Positions 58,906-64,000 of a stretch of 64,000 nucleotides of DNA are shown here, one piece after another (position 1 is the first letter of the stretch; the number at the start of each line of letters is the position of its first letter). The notes beneath the pieces are model-generated. The model saw only the letters and a program-made list of their open reading frames with translations, ran no database searches and was not told the origin of the DNA. Source of the stretch: Hansfordia pulvinata (Eukaryota > Ascomycota > Sordariomycetes > Xylariales). The DNA is taken from contig BJKQ01000033.1 in assembly GCA_006538405.1 (NCBI GenBank), positions 52,113-116,112 on the forward strand. The letters are read 5' to 3'. Both the position numbers and the translations under genes were made by a program.

Positions 58906-60489
58906 TTCAGTTAGCCTGTTAATTTATTATAAGCTTAATTTCAACTTTAAAGAACTTTGGGTACTGTATTAATTTCTATTCTACGTTTATATTTCATATA
59001 AGACTTAAACTTAAATTAATAAATTATCTTTACTTATCTTTTTTTATTTACTTCTTTTAATTAAGTAGTAAAGTAAAGTCAGTTCTTTAAAGGGTTTTTT
59101 AAATATTTAATATAAATGTAAATCTTAATGAAAATAAGTTAACTTTATTAAATACTTTAAACTTTTCAACCTTTTTATGAAACTTTATAACTTTAAGTAA
59201 AAGTGTTCATTACTTACTTTATAATAATGAATTTAATAATTCCTTAAAAGCAGATTTTAAAACACAGTTATTTAATAACAAGGTTTTTTTTTAATCGCTT
59301 TCGCGAAGGGCTTTATTCTATTTATTTAATCTATATCACTGATCTTATATAAAGATAAATATCGCCTTATAACTTTTTAATATTATCTTCTTTAAGTTTC
59401 AATTAGCTTGCTCCATTCATTGAAAATCCTTACATATAGGAAGTTTTAATTTATAAAATGGTGTAATAAAATTAAACTTTTTTAAACTTATAATGATCAC
59501 TTTGATTAAAATTAATTAATTTATTTTTATCTTTATAAGAATAATCTGTATATATTTTACTTTCATAATATAAATCAACTGAAAACTCAGCTTGATATAT
59601 GTATAATATAATAAATCTTAAAATCTTATAATAATAAGTATTAAAAAAGTGATATACATTATAAGTATTCAACCTTATATATATATATTGAAAAAAAGAT
59701 TTCACTCCGTAATTTAATTATAAATGATTTATGTATTATATACGTTAAAGATAGAAACAAAGTTGAATAAGCTTAAATGAAAATGTGCTTAAGAAACTAC
59801 TGTATTTAAGGTTTGTAGCTTTGTAATAATAAAAAGACTCTGAGTTTTTACGTTTAAAATAAAAGATCAGTAATGATGTAACTTACTTCTATATAGCATA
59901 TACTTTATTAAAGTATTATTTATATAAACTATCTTTATTAAGTCTTTTACGTTCAAATTTAATACTTTTTATAATATATGTTATACTTTATTTTTAAAAT
60001 TAAGTTTTTATATAATATCTTATTTATAATATATAATTTATCATACTTACTTTTCTCATTATACGTATTATAACCTACTTACTTTCGATATAAATATATG
60101 TTTAATGATATAGTAAATCTGAAAACTTATAAGTATAGTCTACTTAAAAGCATTTTATAATATAATTAATAATGAAAAGTTCTTATATTATTTCATAGCT
60201 TATAATCATACTTTAATAATTTAATTAATCTTAAGTTTTACTTTATTCTTTAGTAAGATACATTTAGATTAAAAGAGCTAAAAGATAAATAATATAAGCG
60301 TGTTATAGCTTTCTTATATTTGAAGTCATAAGTAGAAGCTTAGGAGTTTAACGAAAATTAAATACTACGTTTACCCTAATGCTTTTATTAACTTACGTTA
60401 AGTGAGTAATATGACTTAAATTATATTAAAAACTTAAAAGAAACTTGATTTACTATATATTACGAAAATAAGTAATAAAATTAATAAAG

Positions 60490-60565
60490 TTAACACACGT
60501 AGATTCTTAACTCACGTGGATTTAAATTACTTATAAGCTAACTTATAAATTCACGGTAAATAATT
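60490..60565. repeat. CACGTG inverted-repeat half-unit
   Basis: CACGTG at 60,513-60,518 in CTTAACTCACGTGGATTTAA, then ATTACTTATAAGCTAACTTA and ATTCACGG. Same order as the right arm at 63,941-63,995. Confidence 0.6.
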
Positions 60566-62599
60566 TCTTTATAAAACAAGGTATTATAAGCCTTTTTCTT
60601 TTAAAAGAAGTTTAATTACTATTAATAACTTTAAGTATTATTAATAACTTTAAATATTATTAATAAATTTAGTTACTATTAATAGCTTTAATTTACTTCA
60701 TTACTTATTCAACGATAAAAAGCTTAACTTTACAACTAGATTTTACTTAATAATATTTCTTTATATGTTTTTATACTTAAAATTCGCTTTTATAAAAAAG
60801 ATCGTGAGTGAATCTATTAGTAGCGTAAAGTCTGTTAAGTTAAATTCACTTATCTCACTTAAGCTACTTAAGATTTAAATTACGATTTAGAATTTATGAT
60901 GTTACCTCTGTTTCTTACCGAGTTTTTTTACTTGAAGACTTTTCTATAAGTTATAAAAATAATATTTATATATAACATACTTTTGAATCATAATATATCA
61001 GCCCTTTAAACATTAAATAACTAAGTTAAATTTCTTTAAACCGTTGATAAGCTGCTTAAAATAAATGTACTTATAAGAAATCAGATTGTTTCCGCTTATC
61101 TAAGTAATAACAAAGATAATCACATACAATTGATATAAATAAACATATCATGTGTAATAGTAACAGGATTATTAATAATTAAACTGGATTTACTTAATTA
61201 AACTTTTAATTCGCGTAAGTTACTCACCTCTTTTACTTAAACTTTACAGATTTAAGAAAAAGTGAGTTTAAGATAATAAAACGTGTATACATTGAATATT
61301 AAATTTCAATGGCTTAATATGTAAAGTGTACAAAATTCAGTTTAATTTAAGAATGTTTAATTTAAAACTATAATATGTATTATTAAAACTTATATAAAGT
61401 GTATATTATTTATCCGTAAGCTATGTTTTATAGCTTAAATAAGGGTGGGTCTACTTAAGAAAGTAATTAATCGAATTTTAAAGATACATAAAAGCTTTAT
61501 TTACGTAGCTTAATAACATAATATATAGTTGACGTTTTTTTCAACGTACGTGGTTTTAGTTTTAAAGTCTCGGAGTTCTATCAACTTGTAAGTATTTAAT
61601 TTCATCGGCTTAATTTATCTTCAAAACTATAAGTTTAATCGTCTCCTTATAAATAAAAATCAACATTTAAGAGAACATTTTTTACACGCTTAATCATACG
61701 ATAAAAAGAAGTTACGCTAATTTATAATGCTTTTTAATTTTAAAAGTAAGCCCGAATATATAACTTCTTTCAAATAATTAAGTTATATCTTATTATTATA
61801 ATATATTAATAAAAGTCCTTAATACACCTTTTGTTAACACGTATAACACGGATTTAGTTTTTTAAAGTATTACAAAAAGAACTTCGTTATTATAATATTT
61901 TGAATTGTTTTTTTTAAGGGTTATAAACCAACAACTTTAATATATGATTTTAATATTATCATTGATCATAAATATATACGTAGCTGTACGATTTTATAAT
62001 AATAAAATGTAAAAAAATTTATTATAAGTTCAGTTTTATTAGTTTTTCTTAAATTTAAGTTATAATTCTCAATTTATTTATAATTATATTGTTCACCTTA
62101 CAATTAACTATTTTTTATCCTTTAAGAATCATTTTATTATATTTTTATTAGTATATAACACTTGTTAAAACTCTTTTAAAACATGTTCTATAGTGTAAAA
62201 GGTGAATAAAAGACTATTAAAGGCCGTTTATTAAACCTGAATATAAGCTTTTATAGAAAGTGTTTTAATATCAATGAATATTAAATTTAAAATATAAACT
62301 AATAAGCGTCGTAAAGATTATTAAGAGATATTTATTATTACTTAGCGATAAACTTTAAGTGCTAAGACTTTCAATTCAAAAGACATCTATAATAATATAA
62401 GTTAAGCTACTTAAATTAAGATTACTTTTAAATATAAAGCTTAAAATTCAAAGTTTAAATGTTTATATTTTTCGAACACTTTAATTTAAGTTTAAGAAAA
62501 GCTGTTTATTTAAAGTGTCTTAATATCGAAAAGTATAAGCGAGTATTTATATCTTAATAATCGAGTATAATTCTTAATAAGATTAACAATAAGTAAATT

Positions 62600-62765
62600 A
62601 AAGTTAGCTCACGAGAATTATAAACGCACGTGAGTCAATCGTCCTTTAATTTAAAACTAAATGAATTAGATTTATATAAATCCGGATACACGTGAGTTCT
62701 TAATGTTATCAGTTAAAAGTAGCTCACGTGGGTTCAAGTTACTTATAAGTTAAGTTACGGACAGA
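62600..62765. repeat. CACGTG inverted-repeat units, three intact cores
   Basis: CACGTG at 62,627, 62,689 and 62,725. The last is followed by GGTTCAAGTTACTTATAAGT, then TAAGTTACGGAC, the best preserved outer arm in the window. Confidence 0.65.
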
Positions 62766-63339
62766 AATCTTTTAACTTAACGAACTTAAAAATTTGAATT
62801 AAGCGATTTAAAAATAAGTTTAAATAGCTTATATTAAATATTTATAAGTCAAATTTAACTCAATGAACGTATATATATATATCTAATGAATGATTGATAA
62901 TTTATCATATAATCTATTTTGCGTTAAAGTTAAATGAAATACGTTATATAGTATAATATTAAGTTTAAATATAACTTTTTAAGCTTAATTAAACTAAAGT
63001 AAATTAAACAAGCTTTAAGTAAAGTATATTAATACTTTGAAAGTATAATATAAGCTTTTTTTATTTATTTAAATATAAGAAGTTAATATGAGAACTTTAA
63101 TCTATTTAACATACATGCCTTTAATATAAATAAGTGATCTTAAGGTATATAACTTAAGGATTTAATATTATTTTAAAAAGTTTCTATATAAGTAATCGAT
63201 TCAAACAAAGCTTATTACTTAAGAAATTTATATAATATTCAACTTTATTAACTTTATTTTAATTCTTTTATTCATGTTACTTTTTAAGATTAGAATAATT
63301 ATTTTTAAGCTGAAGAATTTCATTAAGTTAAAAAATTTG

Positions 63340-63527
63340 AGTCCGGGAGTTAACTAATAAGTAACTTAAAGTAACCCACGTGGATCAGCTTCTTAACTTA
63401 AAGTAGCTTAAACTTACGTGATACTTATCTTATTAGTTTAAATGTATATAAATCAGCAAAATCATTGATTTTATATATCTTCCGTGAGTTATTTATAAGT
63501 TAGTTTAAGACTTATAATTCACATTAT
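63340..63527. repeat. Near-complete CACGTG inverted-repeat unit (~185 bp)
   Basis: Left end GAGTCCGGGAGTTAACTAAT, then AAGTAACTTAAAGTAACCCA completing CACGTG at 63,377-63,382. The centre holds TCAGCAAAATCATTGATTTT. The right side reads CCGTGAGTTATTTATAAGTT then AGACTTATAATTCA. Left and right ends are imperfect reverse complements, as in a MITE. Confidence 0.6.
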
Positions 63528-63839
63528 TTACCCTGAATTTCAATAATTACATTACACATACTTATATATAAGTTGTAAAAGGGTTTAAATAAGAGCGTTT
63601 ATATTGAAATACGTAAAAAAGAGATAAAAGAAATAAGTATAAATAGGCCGATTTAAGTAAACGATCATTATTTAAAATATAATAAAAGATAAAATTTAAT
63701 ACTTCTTATATAATATGATCAAAATTTAATATTTTTAAACTTTAAAAGCTATAAAAGTGGATAAAGAAAGATTATAAAATATGTTTATAAAAATGTTTTT
63801 TCGCGAGATTTTAAGATTATATATAACCAGGGTTAATAT

Positions 63840-63995
63840 TATAAATCATGAATCTTGAGTTAATTCATAGGTAACTCACGTGAATCACTTTGAGTCAGTG
63901 ATTTTACTGATTCACTTGAATCTGAATCAGTAAGGTGAGTAACTCACGTGAATCTAAATTACTTTAAGTTACTTATAAATCGATTCACGGATTTA
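63840..63995. repeat. CACGTG inverted-repeat unit with two intact cores
   Basis: CACGTG at 63,877-63,882 and 63,945-63,950, with a small stem GTCAGTGATTTTACTGATTC between them and the outer arm TTAAGTTACTTATAAATCGA then TTCACGGATTT at the right. Confidence 0.65.
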
Positions 63996-64000
63996 AAAAA

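Larger units (their letters stand above)
58151..64000. other. AT-rich gene-free DNA, rich in CACGTG inverted repeats
   Basis: No believable gene; the open frame at 59,472-59,705 on the minus strand is tyrosine/asparagine/lysine-rich chance sequence. At least eight CACGTG cores of the inverted-repeat family lie here, densest in the last 1.5 kb. Confidence 0.65.

Noticed and set aside
46283..63995. CRISPR-like array from the repeated CACGTG units
   Set aside because: Spacing is irregular, units are inverted repeats that drift in sequence, and the genome is eukaryotic.

Overview
The window looks like nuclear DNA of a filamentous ascomycete (Pezizomycotina) with strong repeat-induced point mutation (RIP). 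Three things point there: long retrotransposon wrecks in which CpA and TpG are almost absent and TpA is in excess, short fungal-type introns (48-151 nt, with GT..AG ends and CTRAY-like branch sites), and genes restricted to one GC-balanced island. No bacterial, phage, CRISPR, rRNA or tRNA features were seen. I cannot name the species.

Layout. (1) 1-10,985: AT-rich, RIP-mutated transposons. The 3' end and LTR of a Gypsy element lie at 1-922. A second retroelement follows, probably Copia-like, in which one coding frame stays readable from about 4.70 to 5.64 kb and is broken only by TAA codons. A CTTAATTAAG-rich repeat closes the block at 9.59-10.17 kb. (2) 10,986-31,290: a GC-balanced island with sharp edges. 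Its left half (11-19.5 kb) is mostly decayed coding sequence. It includes two related minus-strand genes, each with one in-frame stop (16.85-17.20 and 18.36-18.89 kb), a pair of ~105-bp direct repeats bracketing the first of them, and many microsatellites. Its right half (20.4-30.6 kb) carries six gene models with open frames and mostly good starts, on alternating strands: a minus gene at 20,429-21,307, plus at 22,000-23,143, minus at 24,061-24,735, plus at 25,565-27,016, minus at 27,093-27,843 and plus from 28,450. I recognise none of these proteins. They are low-complexity, coiled-coil or single-membrane-segment proteins and may be lineage-specific. (3) 31,291-64,000: about 33 kb of AT-rich DNA without believable genes. 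It contains one full-length RIP-killed Gypsy chromovirus (36,800-44,699, minus strand, 499-bp LTRs, TATAT target-site duplication), a second CTTAATTAAG repeat copy at 57.47-58.15 kb, and many copies of a dispersed inverted-repeat unit carrying CACGTG.

Most unusual signals: three arrays of a 30-bp-spaced palindrome (TTAGGAC-N5-GTCCTAA type) at 19.6, 20.25 and 21.7 kb, the last inside a divergent promoter that also holds a run of 24 C; the CACGTG inverted-repeat family; two clearly different mutational strata in the AT-rich DNA; and the block of unrecognised genes enclosed in heterochromatin-like DNA. The right AT-rich block could be centromeric or pericentromeric, but the sequence alone cannot show that.
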